DNA of 64,000 nt from Halichondria panicea (GCF_963675165.1 NC_087379.1:3042201-3106200), one strand, 5' to 3'. Positions 22,001 to 34,700 are shown, numbered from the stretch's first letter. The notes: generated by a model not told the origin, from the letters alone. Translations and numbers: made by a program.

Positions 22001-23577
22001 ACAATACAAGAAAGGTAATTATGTGTTGTTCCCTTCTATTCCTAGGATTTGAGTAGGGTTGGTACCATACACTTGTGTATGCATTGATCACACAGTTAAG
22101 CTAGAATCGAATCCACTGTGCACTCATACAGACTACGGCAGGGACTTGGAAAGAGACGTTGTGTCTGATACTTCGGGCAATTTCAAACGACTTCTGGTTT
22201 CCATGCTTACGGTAATTGTTTGCTATTTTACAGTAGACCTTAGTTAACTCATTAGCGATATAGCTTTTTACATGTATGTTGATTACCACCTGCCATGTCG
22301 TTTAATTCTTTCATACTGAACCCTGCTTAACCGTGCCTGTGTACAATTAGGGTGCCAGAGATGCTTACGGTGTTGTTGACAAGGAGAGAGCCAGGGCAGA
22401 CGCTCAGGTCAGAAACAAATTCAGTATCACATGTTAACTTTTTAATTGCTTTGTTATAAATGTGCAGGCACTGTACCAGGCTGGAGAAGCACGCTGGGGA
22501 ACAGATGAATCAAAGTTAGTGAAATACTGCCATGCATGTGTATAGGCATTCATGCACTCCTGGTATAGAATATTATCATAATCAATTGATTACTATTTGT
22601 GCAGGTTCAATCACATCTTGGCTTCAAGGAGCTTCTCACATTTGAGAATGGTGTTTGATCAATACTCTAAGGTGATCGATATTTTATTATATTACCTGTA
22701 GCACAACTACTATTATAGATCAATTGTGACTTATGTACAGTAATAATTATTATTTTGCAGATCTGCAAGTATGATATAGAGCAGTCCATCTCCCGAGAGA
22801 TGTCGGGAGACCTGAAAGAGGGAATGCTGGCCATAGGTAGGTCCGCTACCAAAATAGTAATTGAATTTAACTTATTTTTCAGTGAAGTGTGTGCGTGATC
22901 GATCTGGATATTTTGCTGAAGCGTTGTACAAGTCAATGAAGGTAAGTAAGCTGTGCCACTAGTTTATTAATTTTTGCGTCTGCACAGTGAACATAAATAC
23001 GTATTATATACATGTACAATACCTTATAAGACATTAGTATGTCTTCTGTATTCAGTTTAGCTCGTACCTACATGTACATACTTTAAGCATACGTAACATA
23101 ACATAACAACCTCCCCCCCCCCCCCCCCCCCCCCCCCCATTATTTCGTATTACATGTAGGAACTCAAGTGTATCTCTACTTTCAGGGTCTGGGCACTGAT
23201 GACCGGACGTTGGTGAGGGTAGTGGTCACACGCTGTGAGGTGGACATGGTACAGATCAAGCATAAGTTCCAGTCCAAATACCACAAGACTCTTGGCTCGT
23301 TCATCAAGGTACAATGTATAGACCTGCTATAAAACACATTGTACGGTTACTGTTTCTTGTCCACACATAATTATATTATGCTGTAGAGAGACAATCTTTC
23401 CATGCATTTTATCATCATACCTCTGTCTTTATAGACATCAAGTTATATAATTATACATTCTTACCGTTTGGAGCCTCTCAGTCTACAATTTTCTCTCTCT
23501 TACACCCACTCCTGTAGGGTGATACATCTGGAGACTACCGAAGGATTCTCATGGCACTAGCCGGGGAAGACCACTAG
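19075..23577 (+). CDS. Annexin with PGY-rich N-terminal head (A7/A11 type), 16 exons, 555 aa
   Basis: Exons 19075-19185, 19510-19618, 19783-20162, 20460-20567, 20725-20815, 21043-21137, 21420-21533, 21924-22014, 22132-22211, 22351-22407, 22468-22514, 22605-22671, 22761-22836, 22883-22941, 23186-23308 and 23518-23577 join in frame. Residues 1-236 are Pro/Gly/Tyr-rich, beginning [21 protein letters not shown]. Four annexin repeats follow: [34 protein letters not shown] and [12 protein letters not shown], with the acidic partners of the type II calcium sites at the SGNFED, SGNFKR, SGDLKE and SGDYRR loops. Annexins bind acidic phospholipids in a calcium-dependent way; A7/A11 heads can phase-separate or bind EF-hand partners. 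The protein ends LAGEDH. Introns are short; one carries a family D MITE and one a long C run. Confidence 0.93.
19865..20015 (+). repeat. 30-bp coding minisatellite ([10 protein letters not shown]) in the annexin head
   Basis: Five near-identical 30-nt units encode [10 protein letters not shown] in tandem inside annexin exon 3. Third-base changes show slight divergence. Array length is likely to vary between alleles while keeping frame, because the unit is a multiple of three. Confidence 0.85.
21693..21822. mobile_element. MITE family D, copy 3
   Basis: The ends CAGAGGAGGTACGACACGCG and its inverted copy enclose 130 bp, with internal inverted GAGCGTGGGC and GCCCACGCTC. The flanking 9-mers match at 7 of 9 positions. 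It lies in an annexin intron. Confidence 0.75.
23112..23138. repeat. Long homopolymer C run in annexin intron
   Basis: About 27 consecutive C residues lie about 47 bp upstream of the acceptor of the penultimate annexin exon. The opposite strand is an uninterrupted G run and could form G-quadruplexes. Its length is likely to vary and may be inexact in the assembly. Confidence 0.85.
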
Positions 23578-23781
23578 ACTAAGCATTGACGCTGATTTCA
23601 CATCATTCCTACTGACTATATATAATAGCTAAACATATTTTTAACTTTAGCTTAGCATTGTGACATAGTTTGAACATAATTAAATCCATTCTAGTTTTAA
23701 ATAGCTGGTAGATACACGACTGTATACTACTGTACATTCACAATAATTATATTAACAGAAATTGTGGGGGAAAATTGCCTG

Positions 23782-24030
23782 GATTCGCACTCAATAATAA
23801 CACCAACTGCAGGGGGAGTTACTGTAGCACTCAATAATAACACCAACTGCAGGGGGGGGGGGGGGTTACTGTAGCACTCAATAATAACACCAACTGCAGG
23901 GGGGGGGGGGGTTACTGTAGCACTCAATAATAACACCAACTGCAGGGGGGGGGGGGTTACTGTAGCACTCAATAATAACACCAACTGCAGGGGGGGGGGG
24001 GTTACTGTAGCACTCAATAATAACAATATT
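23782..24030. repeat. Minisatellite, about 45-bp unit x5, each with a G10-13 run
   Basis: The unit TACTGTAGCACTCAATAATA followed by ACACCAACTGCAG and a run of G is repeated five times. The first unit has a short G run and the last is incomplete. The units are essentially identical apart from G-run length, so the array is young. It lies about 200 bp past the annexin stop. Confidence 0.9.
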
Positions 24031-25224
24031 AAATGTGTACACAATAATTGGGCACATTAAAAACCTAGAGACAACAATGAGAATTAACCTAGCACAGTTG
24101 TTTGTGAATGTACATCAATGCAGTCTAGTCGTTGGCGGATCGAGCTTGCAATACAGATTGTACCGTTTTGCTAGTACATGTACGAGGAAGATTTTTAATC
24201 AATGATTCTTTAAACACTCCTTCTGTTATTAAGCTAGCGATGAATCCATTTTGTTGTATAGATTCAGGTTCTGTTATGATAATCTTCTGCCGAATCATCC
24301 AATACCCAAGCAGCCACCCATCCGAGTTGGGAAAAATCGGTTTTCTTGCCATTAACAAGTAACTCGGTAGTCGAGTACATACAGCTTTCTCTGATCATAC
24401 TGATTTCATATTCATCTCCGTCCGTTTTAGAGGACATATCAAAATCAATCAGAATTGGATTGAAGCCAGAGTCAAAACATTCGTCTTAAGGAGGGGGATG
24501 AAGAAATTAGCTATAGACACTCCCAAGTACACACTGGTGGAAATTGCTAAACATCTTGGAGTAAAAGCCGCACCTAAATGTACAGCGAGCAAGTTGCTAC
24601 TATGTGTGTCAAAAAGGTGTGTTCAAAATTGAAGTTGTCGGTTGAAACTCGAACTGCTCAAGCAATACCCAATCTGAGTCATATAGCAGACTACCATGCA
24701 GCCAAATGTGGTAGTATACACCCCCCAAATGAAGAAGTTAGTTGTCGTTATTGAAGTGCAGCCCTCACCGATGTCAGAAACCGAGAAGAAGGCGATACTG
24801 GGGGCAGTAGCGTATGCTACACTGCAAAAACAAATCTCAGTCAAAAATCTCCGTATTTTGCTTTCCGAAATTGCTGGTTAAACAATGCATCATCAAAATT
24901 GAAGTTAAATGGGAAAATTACAAGTTTGAACCACGCCTATGGCGCTACAGAACTATCGAATACGGGATTAGTGCGCTTCAACTTGTATTGCAAGAACAGT
25001 ACAGTCTTCCAAAAAACCCCGATAAATGCACATTGATGCCGTTGACCCTAACGGAGTGTAGATATTTTTGTGGTAGTACAATCCAACTTCGATCATCCAC
25101 CCATTTAATTGTAATGAACAGAGCCAAGGTTTTCAAAGTTCTTTATGACACAGACGAAATTAGAAACATTGAAAAAGCCATCATAAAGTTCACTCAAACA
25201 AAGCCGAAATTTTCTATTTTTTAT

Positions 25225-25435
25225 ACCGTATTACTAAAATGTTTTGCGAGCATCAAACATTTGCGAACTTTGCGATGGGGATCAATTCGCAACAATAAAA
25301 TCCGAATTATTACTAGTAAATACACACGATCCTTGCCAGAACGCAATAGTTAGATCGCAAAGGATCAAATTTTCTGCTTATTTGGCTCATTTGCAGGTTT
25401 TTCACTCTCAAAATATTCGAGTAATCAATACGGTC
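25225..25435. mobile_element. MITE-like element with ACCGTATT ends (family E)
   Basis: The ends ACCGTATTACT and GTAATCAATACGGT are imperfect inverted copies, and internal blocks TTTGCGA/TCGCAAA are mirrored. The segments 25546-25700 and 27310-27530 contain the same phrases (GTTTTGCGAGCATCAAAC, TTTGGCTCATTCGCAAA), so this is a dispersed family. Confidence 0.55.
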
Positions 25436-25469
25436 AAGAGTAGATAAGAGTACTCTTATCTACTCTTGA
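25434..25469. repeat. Perfect 36-bp palindrome
   Basis: TCAAGAGTAGATAAGAGT is followed immediately by its exact reverse complement with no spacer. It sits at the end of the family E element. It may be a fused pair of element ends or a small hairpin insertion. Confidence 0.9.
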
Positions 25470-26863
25470 TACGGTATATTCATACTCAGCAAAATTCCTA
25501 GCTATTTTAGCCTAGTAAGTTAGGTATAATGTAATTATGTATATAGAATGTTTTGCGAGCATCAAACATAATTATGTGAACACTTTGCGAGGGTTAATCA
25601 ATTCGCAACAATAAAAATCGCAAAACCTACATGTAAATCACTGTTATCAGTGCTGATAGATATACTGGTAAATGCACACAGTCCTATGCAATAGTTACAT
25701 CAAAAATGCTGATTTGTGTAGGATATACCACACCTTAGAGGAGGATATGGGGTGCATAATCCTCCGAGTATAGGTGACAGCAGTAGTATAAGGACCTCCC
25801 CCTAGCAACAGTTCATGCAGACTGCAAAAAGAGCAAGACTATACCGGAATTTGCAGACGTCAAAGAGTTAGTTTAGCAACACATTGACTCCTACAGATAC
25901 TCAAGAGCTTCCTTGGTCCAAGCGTTGGCCATTCGACTTCCTCTGAGTTTACACTGTAAATTACAAATAGTTGGGCGGAGTCCAACCCTCCCCTATTTTT
26001 AATTTTGGGGATGAGCACGCCCATCTAGATAGATATCTAGATGTGATATGGATGTGACAGCGTTGGCAGTGAGGAGAGAAGGGTCCAGTCAGCAAGACCT
26101 GCTGGCTGATGGTTGCAGGGTGGAGGAGACATATCAAGTCCTAGTCCAGGTGTGGAATGAAATGAAATGAGTGAATACATATCGTATAAATTTGTAAACC
26201 TGTGCAGAAGACGATATTTTAGTAAGCTACTTATCAAATCAAAGAGTTGTTCTGTGCGTGAAGAATGTCACTCAACATTACAAATAAAATGCTCACGTTC
26301 CCCCGCCCACGTGCTTATTTTTTACCGCACAACATTGTACCAGCCTCTATTACAAACGCATCTATGGCGGCTTATAATCAAGGCTAAACTGTTTGCCACC
26401 CATGCATTACGTAATTTGTTGTTTGTTCTAATTGCATTCCCAACACTTTGTGATAAGTACGTTAATACCAGTTCCTTTCCGAAGGCAAAAAAAGGGAGTG
26501 GTCTCCAGAAAATTATATCTAACATGTGACAAAATGATTATTATTGGCCGTTTAAAAATTGTATAATTAATGTGTAGATTCTAGATCTAATACTGTATGT
26601 ATGTACGTGTAGATTCTACATCTAATGCTCGCGAGACTAGACTTATTCTTACTGCTCTAAGGGGTCTACCGTATGATTGCAGTATGATAAACTCCCTCTC
26701 TCCACTTTAAAAACTCCTCAGTATTCTTTTCTGGTTTGAGAAACAATTTTTTTGCACATGGCTAGTGCATGGCTAGTGGGGGCACTGGGGGGACACTGTC
26801 TCCAAGTGAACTATTCACTCCGACAATGGCACTTACAATTTTGTACATGTACAGGCATTTCCC

Positions 26864-29800
26864 ATGTGTGGCAGTGTTCCTGGCGAGGGTGATAAAGGCT
26901 TGCAAGAAGATAGCTGCCCCGGGGCAGCCGATACTTTCATCCCTAGGGAGAAAATATGGAAAGGGGAAAATGTGCTGAAAGTGTGTTTTTTAAATGCGGA
27001 CTTTATTGACGAATGGAATTGGAAAAGCAAGGGACAGCCTATGAATGTCAACACGATCATTGCCTGGGCCAACGCTTGGCAGCCATGGAAGGGGACGGGG
27101 ATTCCTCGTTTTGAGACAACAGTGTTTGCAAAAAAAGCTGATATAAGAGTCAAATTCACAAGTCAGTTATCAGTGTACTATTTGGTGTATGTGTAAACTG
27201 CAATGAATATCTGAGTAATGGGTGGAATTATGCAAGATGTAAACACACAATCAGTTTTACCATATACCTCTGCGGCTACCTGTAGCATAATGAAATAGAA
27301 ACTTAATTGGCTGTGATTATCGTATTACTACAATCATGTTTTGCAAGTGAAAAACCTTTGCGAATGAGCCAAAATCCAGCAGAAATGTTGACACTTTGGC
27401 AATTAAGATTGTGATGTCATACAAGTACTGCATGGTATTTACTATTACAGTTTTTGCTATCTTATTTGTGAAACTGTTAGCACTAGCTCGCAAAGTATGA
27501 CTGTGTAATTTGCATCTGTACCAAAATTCGTCTTCAGCTCATAATTCTGTCTTGCTTCAGATGGTAACAAATGCTGGTCAACGGTTGGTAAAGAAAGTCT
27601 AAACGTCAAAGAGCTTGAAAAACCAACCATGGTGCTGAGTTTAAATGGCCATACCCATTACATTCAGGAAAGTCTGGTCATCCATGAGTTTGGACATGCC
27701 TTGGGGCTCGAGCATGAACACCAGCGCTCCGACTTCTGGGATATTCTTGGTAAATTCTTGGATACTGATGAGATGATGAAGTCGCCTCGTGTCAGTGGCT
27801 CAGAAGCAAGTCAGGAAAACGGTGGAGTTAATAACTCCCAGTGGTTTCGTAAGAATATTGCTGATGGCAATGTGGCTCTGTCAGAGTATGACCCACAGAG
27901 TATCATGCACTATCAGTGAGTGAGTCACAATATAAGCACCTTTTTGGTATCCAATGATTACTTTATAGCGGGTATAATTATTTCGAGGGTATAAAACTTT
28001 CGCGGAAAAACCGTTAGAAAGGACTTTGAGGATTTAATTTTCGTGGTACTTGGCATCTTTTAGCGCATGCATGTTAATATTCGTGGGTATAAATGTTTGT
28101 GGTACGTGCTTAAATGCAAAAGTTTATCTTCGAAATACCGTATAGCGTGTAATTTTCGTGGGGCAAAATATTCGTGGTTTTCGTGGTTGGAGGTCTGACC
28201 ACGAATATTTTACCCACGAATGAAGCGACCTTGCCTACCTTTACCTGCAGTGCAAGCAGCAACCACGAAAATATTACCCACGAAATGTCTCAATATTGCT
28301 GAACCACGAATATTTTGTCCCCCAAAAATTACCCGCTATACGGTATACCTGCTATAATTATTATACTGTATCCCCCGGGTATACCACGTACAGTACTAGC
28401 TACTCTTATTAATTCACAAGCTGTTAAGGAATTGTGATTATACACTGTACATGTATGTCTTAGTCAGCTGTCTGCGATTACAGATATTGTGTGTTATTGT
28501 AAAAGAATTGATCATGAGTGGGCTACCATTGCGAACAAATACCATGCAGGTTTGAATTAAGCTGGCTCAAATGTGAGGATTACAGGACGTACAAGAACAT
28601 CGACTTGGATTCGTCCCTAACCCCAAAGGAAAAGAAGTACTTGAAGGGCATTCACACGCGATGTGAACAAGAGGAGCTACCCAGGCAACCCTCCAGATTA
28701 GACATCCTGGAAGTCATGAGAGCTTATGGTAAGACCACATACGCAATTGTACAGTAGAACCCCTAAATGTGGACTCCCTGAAATTAGAACACTTTTTATA
28801 ATCAGGTCACCAAACAGTAAAACCTTGATTATCCAGACACCTTGGTTCCAGAGGCAGGCCGGATAACTGGATAATCGAATAGATAAACCATGCCTTGGTC
28901 CACCCACTGATTTGTGACAAATTTAGTGGGTGCCTACATAGAGGGTATACATGCCTGCGTCCATAGTAACAGCTGTTAATTGCGCATGTACGCATCAAGG
29001 GACACACCCATTTTTAGAGAAAATTACCAAGCCGGACAATGAGAACTGGATAATCGAGGTTATAATAATAATTATTGTCCGATTTTATATGGGTTCCATG
29101 CATACTGTATTGCAATAATTAGGACAGTTCATCTCGCCTACATACTGTCATAGCCTTTGTATGTTGGGCCCTTGTGTTTGTCATAAGGTATATACTGATC
29201 ACATGTATATAGGTGCTGAAAATGTCATGACTAAACAACACATTGACAAGATATGGAAGGACGAAGACGTGTTGAAGGTGTATTTTATAAATGATAAGCT
29301 GATCAAGAACGATTGGAAGTATCGTGGTCAGCCTATTAGTATCAAGACTATCATGGAATGGGCCCATACTTGGAATTTGAAACCGATTCCCTACTTTGAG
29401 GTCACTGAGAAGAGGAGTGAGGCTCATGTACGTGTGGAGTTCACAGGTGAGATTGTACATTATTGTTAATCAGTGCAAGTATTAGCAAGTATACACGGTA
29501 TTTTATGTTGACTACTAAGAAGATTTCACTAGCTGGTTCAGATACTATTTCTGTATAATTATTTCCATGTACATGTATTTAGCTCAGTTACTGGTCTAAG
29601 TTTGATCTACATGTAAATCTAGCTCAAGGGATCTTGTAATACACCGTACATTTTAATTTATCCGACAGCAAAAAACACGTATTTTGGAAATTGTTTGGGT
29701 ATGTTGTAACAGACATTTATCATTACAGCGCACGTGAGACGTTCGGAATAATTAAAACCATGCAGCTGCATGCCTGCTAGTTATGTTTAATAGTACACGT

Positions 29801-31580
29801 GTAATAGGTATTCAGTGTGCGACTGAACAGTTGGTAAGCCTCGAGCTATCTATAACCACAGAACTTTTGCTATATATATATATATATATAGCAATAAAGC
29901 TACGTTGCTTGGAAGGCCATACCGCGGCCAGCGGGTATAGAGTTGTTTGGTTTGTCTGTTTGTAATATTTGAGTCTACTTACCTGGATGCCGTAGCACAG
30001 CATGGATAGCCTTCACACAACAAGTTAGTTTTAATAGTGGCAGATTTTCCTGTTAAAGCCTTGTTGTAGAATAAAAAAGCGGTTGTCGAATAAAAGCGAG
30101 CAAAAACTAAGAAGTTGTAGTTCTACACGTGACACATTTATTCGAGGATCTACATCATTATTTGCAGCTAAAGTGATCCTTGACCGGTTCTATTAAAAGT
30201 AGAATTGTAGTTTGTTGCTTTTTAAACGCTCGATCTTCTAGTTTTTGTATTTATTCATGTCAACAGCTGAGAGTTAGCATTTCAGTGCTCTATATAGAGT
30301 TATTTACTTTTCAAGGGATTGTCCGCTGTATTAGAATAACGAAAATATTGCCGAGAAAAGTGTCCGGGATAATTAGAAGTGTCGATAAATTATAACATGC
30401 ACTGTAATAATTATTAACATTGTACATGCATGTGCACATGTTGTTACTGCCACACTCTTGTTACGTAGAGACTGAAGGCTGCTGGTCTATGGTCGGAACA
30501 GATGCAATAAAAATTGAGGCTGACAAACCGACAATGGTGTTGAACTTTAAACACTTCACACCAGTGCAGCAAGTCAGCATTGTAGTGCACCAGTTCGGAC
30601 ACGCCTTGGGGCTAGAACACGAACATCAACGTCCAGAATTCTGGAATGCTGTCGAGAACCATTTGGACATTGAGAGAATACGGAGGGATCTAAAAGCGGT
30701 TGGCTATAAAGCAAAAGGTGGGGACCCTCCGTTTGAGGCGGACTGGTATAAGAGAAACCATCTGGGGGTGAGCGTGAACAGCTTGTCTGATTATGACCCC
30801 AAGAGTATAATGCACTACAGGTGATTAGTAATCATTTCTTTTGTTATAATAATATATCTTGATTCATGTAATTCACGTAAATAAACCCGTTTATACTGTA
30901 AATTGAATCCACATTGCGTGTCTAATTGCATGCATGCATGCTAATTAAATAGTGCTTGTGGGTTATAATATATACGTATTATACCATGGCGACCCTCCAA
31001 ATATGTGACACCCTCCATCTTAGGCAATTTTTTGACCTCTAAAAAGTATAGCGACTGCTGCGTTGACAATTTTTTTATGTTGCGTCCTAAATAGAGGTCA
31101 AACCTCGATTCCAGGCCACTAGAAACAATGTAATTTTAAGCGGCCTGTAATCAAGGATAGTTGAGTAATTATATAAGCCTCAACCTACCTCTAATTAGAT
31201 GCGACACCAGGACTTCATTGAAGTGTCCTGGTGTAAGTTCTGATGTCGTATATTTAGAGGGCAATAATTAAGTTGAAGTCTTCAACATAATTTTTCAACC
31301 TTTGAAAGTGTCACCTTAAATGGAATAAGTACGGTATCTTGATTTCAGTTCATTTGTTTGTGCCACTTTATAATTGTACTGCAGTTTTGACACCAAGTGG
31401 CTCAAAGAAGAACGGCTCCAATCGTGTGAGAATATCAACAGTGACAACAACATGACTGCCAAAGAGAAGATGTATCTCAAAGGGATTCATGAAAGTCAGC
31501 AAATGACCAAGCGTCCTTCCGAGAAGGACCTTGAAAGGCTGAAAACTGCTTATGAGTGTGCATGTGAACACCTAAGATAG
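26864..31580 (+). CDS. Two-domain astacin-like (metzincin) zinc peptidase, second domain HExxH-degenerate, 6 exons, 537 aa
   Basis: Exons 26864-27161, 27561-27915, 28550-28728, 29213-29446, 30469-30820 and 31385-31580 join in frame. The protein is an internal duplication: exons 1-3 and 4-6 encode homologous halves with matching intron positions and phases. Domain 1 has the zinc site HEFGHALGLEHEHQR (His141, Glu142, His145, His151) and a Met-turn QSIMHY, so it should be an active astacin-like peptidase. Domain 2 reads HQFGHALGLEHEHQR: the three His ligands are kept (His396, His400 and the distal His) but the catalytic Glu is Gln397, followed by KSIMHY. Each half begins with a KIWKxExVLKVxF strand. 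No signal peptide is seen at the chosen Met; an upstream exon ending at the acceptor at 26853 is possible. Substrate unknown. Confidence 0.85.
28138..28343. mobile_element. TA-target MITE, family F (TIR CCGTATAGCGxGTAATTTT)
   Basis: The inverted ends CCGTATAGCG(T/G)GTAATTTT are flanked by TA on both sides (28136-28137, 28344-28345). The interior repeats CACGAATATTTT in both orientations. A diverged partial copy lies just upstream (about 27966-28130), and more copies lie at the right end of the window (63700-64000). It is intronic to the peptidase gene. Confidence 0.75.
28815..29060. mobile_element. pogo-like element remnant (GATTATCCAGA / TGGATAATCGAGG)
   Basis: The left end CCTTGATTATCCAG and right end CTGGATAATCGAGG are inverted. 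Internal CCGGATAACTGGATAATCG and GCCGGACAATGAG blocks resemble pogo-group MITEs. The outermost bases are imperfect, so the borders are approximate. It lies in the intron joining the two peptidase domains. Confidence 0.5.
30982..31336. mobile_element. MITE family G, copy 1 (TACC..GCGACCCTCCAAATATG)
   Basis: The left end GCGACCCTCCAAATATG and right end AATAAGTACGGTA correspond to those of 32365-32701. Both copies contain an internal CCTCGATTCCAGGCC block and AAACAATGTAATTTTAAGCGG. A nested short hairpin (GACACCAGGACTTC / GAAGTGTCCTGGTGT) lies near 31201. It is intronic to the peptidase gene. Confidence 0.65.
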
Positions 31581-31730
31581 TACTAGTTATTTTTGTGCTC
31601 ATTTGCAAATATGTCGATCATTGCACAGTCATGAAAATTGGTACTAATACTATATAAATGACACAAACATATAAAATTATGAAGAAATGCAATGACTAAT
31701 ATAATCTTGTACTATATACTTTTAGTTAAT

Positions 31731-34700
31731 TTATATTGTAGTAAGCACATAGAGTTGACCCATATTGTCAATAGTTACAAATGTCTTAAAGTTAGGAGAG
31801 TAGCGAACGAACTTGCCAAAGCCTCCATTTAGTATCACCCTGCTCTTCAGACTGCCATCTAGATCAAGCCACTGTGATGTGTGTGCGTGTGTGTGTGTGA
31901 TGTAACTATTACTCAAAAGCTGTCTATCCTTACAAGAATTGAGTCCTTTGAGAAATCAACATGAACGAGTGATGCAAGCTGCGCTGTGCTAATGCCACTC
32001 GCATGTTTTGCTTAGCTCAAGGTATTAGAGTGTTACGTATACATTATATAGAAGAGGCACGTATTACTTTGTTATTACCTTAATGTTACTATTATAGACG
32101 GGTAGCGTTTTCAGATTTTTATTTTTCTCTGTTTTTAGGGTACTAATAAATTATTTTGGCGGATTTGTAATGAAATTCATTAGCATAATTTATTTGTCAA
32201 AAGATGTACAAGTATGGTTGGAAAGTTTGGAGTCAGATAGATGAAGCTTGTTTAGCATGCTCTCAAAAGTACATTAGAAAAAAGAAAGAATTAATTTTTT
32301 TATCATTTAAATGTGTTTTATTATTAGCGCGTACTTCATTTAATTACAAATTTACTAAAATTAGTACCGTACTTATTCGATTTAAAGCGACCCTCCAAAT
32401 ATGCGACACCCTCGATCTTTTCCAATTTTCTTACCTCTAAAAGTAGCGACTGCTGCATTGACAATTATTTTTTTATGTCACGTCCTAAATAGAGGTCAAA
32501 CCACAGCCTCGATTCCAGGCCGCAAGAAACAATGTAATTTAAGCGGCCTATAATTGAGGATAGTAGAGTAACATCCAATTAGATGCGACCCTCTAAATAT
32601 GCGACACCAGGACTTTAACATAATTTTTCAACCTCCAAAAAAAACGACCTCTGGCTTCATAATTATTTAAAAGTGTCGCCTTTAATCGAATAAGTACGGT
32701 ACCCGCTTATAATAACAATAAGGTATAATTATTGTTGTTTGCAATTATTGACTATTAATGAACCTACAAAATCATTATAGAAGGAGCAACGGAAACAAAG
32801 TCTATCTGATGGCTTGATGAATGATCTCAAGGATAGAAGCGTGTTAGTTTGCAAATCCACGAATCAGAAAACGTGGCTAGAAGCCTATAGAAGCTGTTAG
32901 TTTTCGTCGCATTACAATTGTTGAGCAGTTACAGCTGGAACACGCACACGCACACAGTCAGCTTTACCGTATTCCTCGTGCAGCAACGCCTCGAGGCATA
33001 ATTAGAGGTTGGGTTAAGGTACAATCGACTGGAGATATAATTTTAATTTTAATATTATCATGGTAAAAATTATGTCTACACTCCTAATTACACCATAGCT
33101 GACCGTAATGCTTTCACAGAGAGCCACTATGGTAGTTCCATCGGGAGAGAAGGCCAGGTCGATCATCCAGTGGTGTGACTGAGTGTAGTATGCCTTCACC
33201 AGCTTCCCTTCCACATTCCATATCTACGTATGTGTATATAAAGTCAAGCATAAGATCGAATCAATCGGAGTAAATCATTATTAATAGCACATATAAACGG
33301 TGGTGTGTCAAGTTAAATAAAAATTAGAAATCGTCCCAAAAAGGGCGTGGGAAATCTCAGAGTACAGTTTGTTGAAACGGTTTCTGGATTGTTTACCTTC
33401 AGAGATCCATTGTCAAATCCTGCTACTACTAGCGAGCCATCGGGTGAAAGGGCACAACATCGGGTAGACGAGGAAGAATTATTTTTAAAGAGCAGGGAGC
33501 CATCTTCAACATCCCACACCTGTGTATATCCATTGACAACTCAAAGTAATTAATTGTTGAGTACGTACATGACGTATGTATGCACTATGCACTGGGTGCC
33601 TGTGTACGCGTACAGAGCATGCACCCCTTTCATAATTTTGGTTCGGTCAAAACTGGCAAGATACAGCGTACATCTAATAAGGCTTACATGCCTGGGAGTA
33701 GCACTGAACACATTACATACAATGTACGCTCACCATGACTAGTCCTTCAGTATTTGAGATGGCTATTCTTGTATTATCAACAGAAAGGCTTATACACGAA
33801 ATGAAACCATCTTTAGTTGATGTAGCAAATGTTTTCAGTGTGATTCCAGTATCAGCATCCCATACCTGTACGCATGCATAATAATCATACACAAGCAAGC
33901 AAGTGTTTTTACTAGGAGTGCATGAATATGTATACATGTATGTATTTTTAAATCAGTGCCAATTCGACGTGCCATCAATTCATACCACTTACATGTAGTA
34001 CATGTACTTACCAGAACCTCATTGTCGGCTGCCGAGGCCACTCGGACATTGTCACTGAAAAACACACAGGGACGAACTCCCAGACCACGCCCACTGCTAC
34101 TGCTTATCTCATGACCATCCTTGACATTCCATGCCTGTGGGAAAGTGTATGTGATATGCATGTACAATGTAATATGCATGTCATTGTGTGAGAGCAAATG
34201 ATACCCGCTATAATAGAGTCTTGCACGATTGCAATGCTTTCTGGGTGAAACAGGCTTATATACTATATACTCTCAGGAGTGTAAGTAGCTCGGCACACCC
34301 ACTCTATTGTATGCATTGCACACATTACTGCTCCTGATACAGTACCTATCCTATATCGCAAACATGTAACTTCACTGGTTTTGGAGTGTGCTATCAGCAA
34401 CTTTGATTGTTGTACCTTGTGGCCAGCACTGGAGCAAGAGATGAGCTTTTCATCACTAGGAGAGAAGTAAATCTTGAAAGGAGGTTTTTCGTGGGCTTGT
34501 TTCCTCCTCCACACCTCACTGACACTCCACTCGCAACCAGAGCCTGCATCTGCATCTGCCTTGCTCAGTGACAGCAGCTGAGGGAAGATTTTTTGACTGC
34601 ATTTCCCTTGTTGGACGACATACAATGTTTTAGGCTCTAGCAATTTTCAAGTATAATTATGAAGCACATCTTATCTATAGCCTCCTACACACCCCTCTTT

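Larger units (their letters stand above)
23578..26863. other. Intergenic region between annexin and peptidase genes, repeat-rich
   Basis: No gene with recognisable domains is visible in these 3.3 kb. It holds the G-run minisatellite (23782-24030), a MITE (25225-25435), a 36-bp palindrome (25434-25469) and a related fragment at about 25546-25700. Several medium ORFs between 24130 and 25353 on both strands have no domain. One stretch near 24500-24630 reads TLVEIAKHLGVKAA on the plus strand and could be a relic of a coding exon. Confidence 0.5.

Noticed and set aside
23727-24044. Minus ORF of repeated LLLSATVTPPPLQLV units; also considered as a CRISPR-like array
   Set aside because: It is a translation of the G-run minisatellite. 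Units are contiguous with no unique spacers, so it is neither protein-coding nor CRISPR.
24814-25353. 179-codon plus ORF
   Set aside because: No domain, unusual composition, and its 3' part overlaps the family E MITE. Kept only as an unassigned stretch.
32204-32440. 78-codon plus ORF in the last APAF1-like intron
   Set aside because: Overlaps the left part of a family G MITE and has no recognisable feature.
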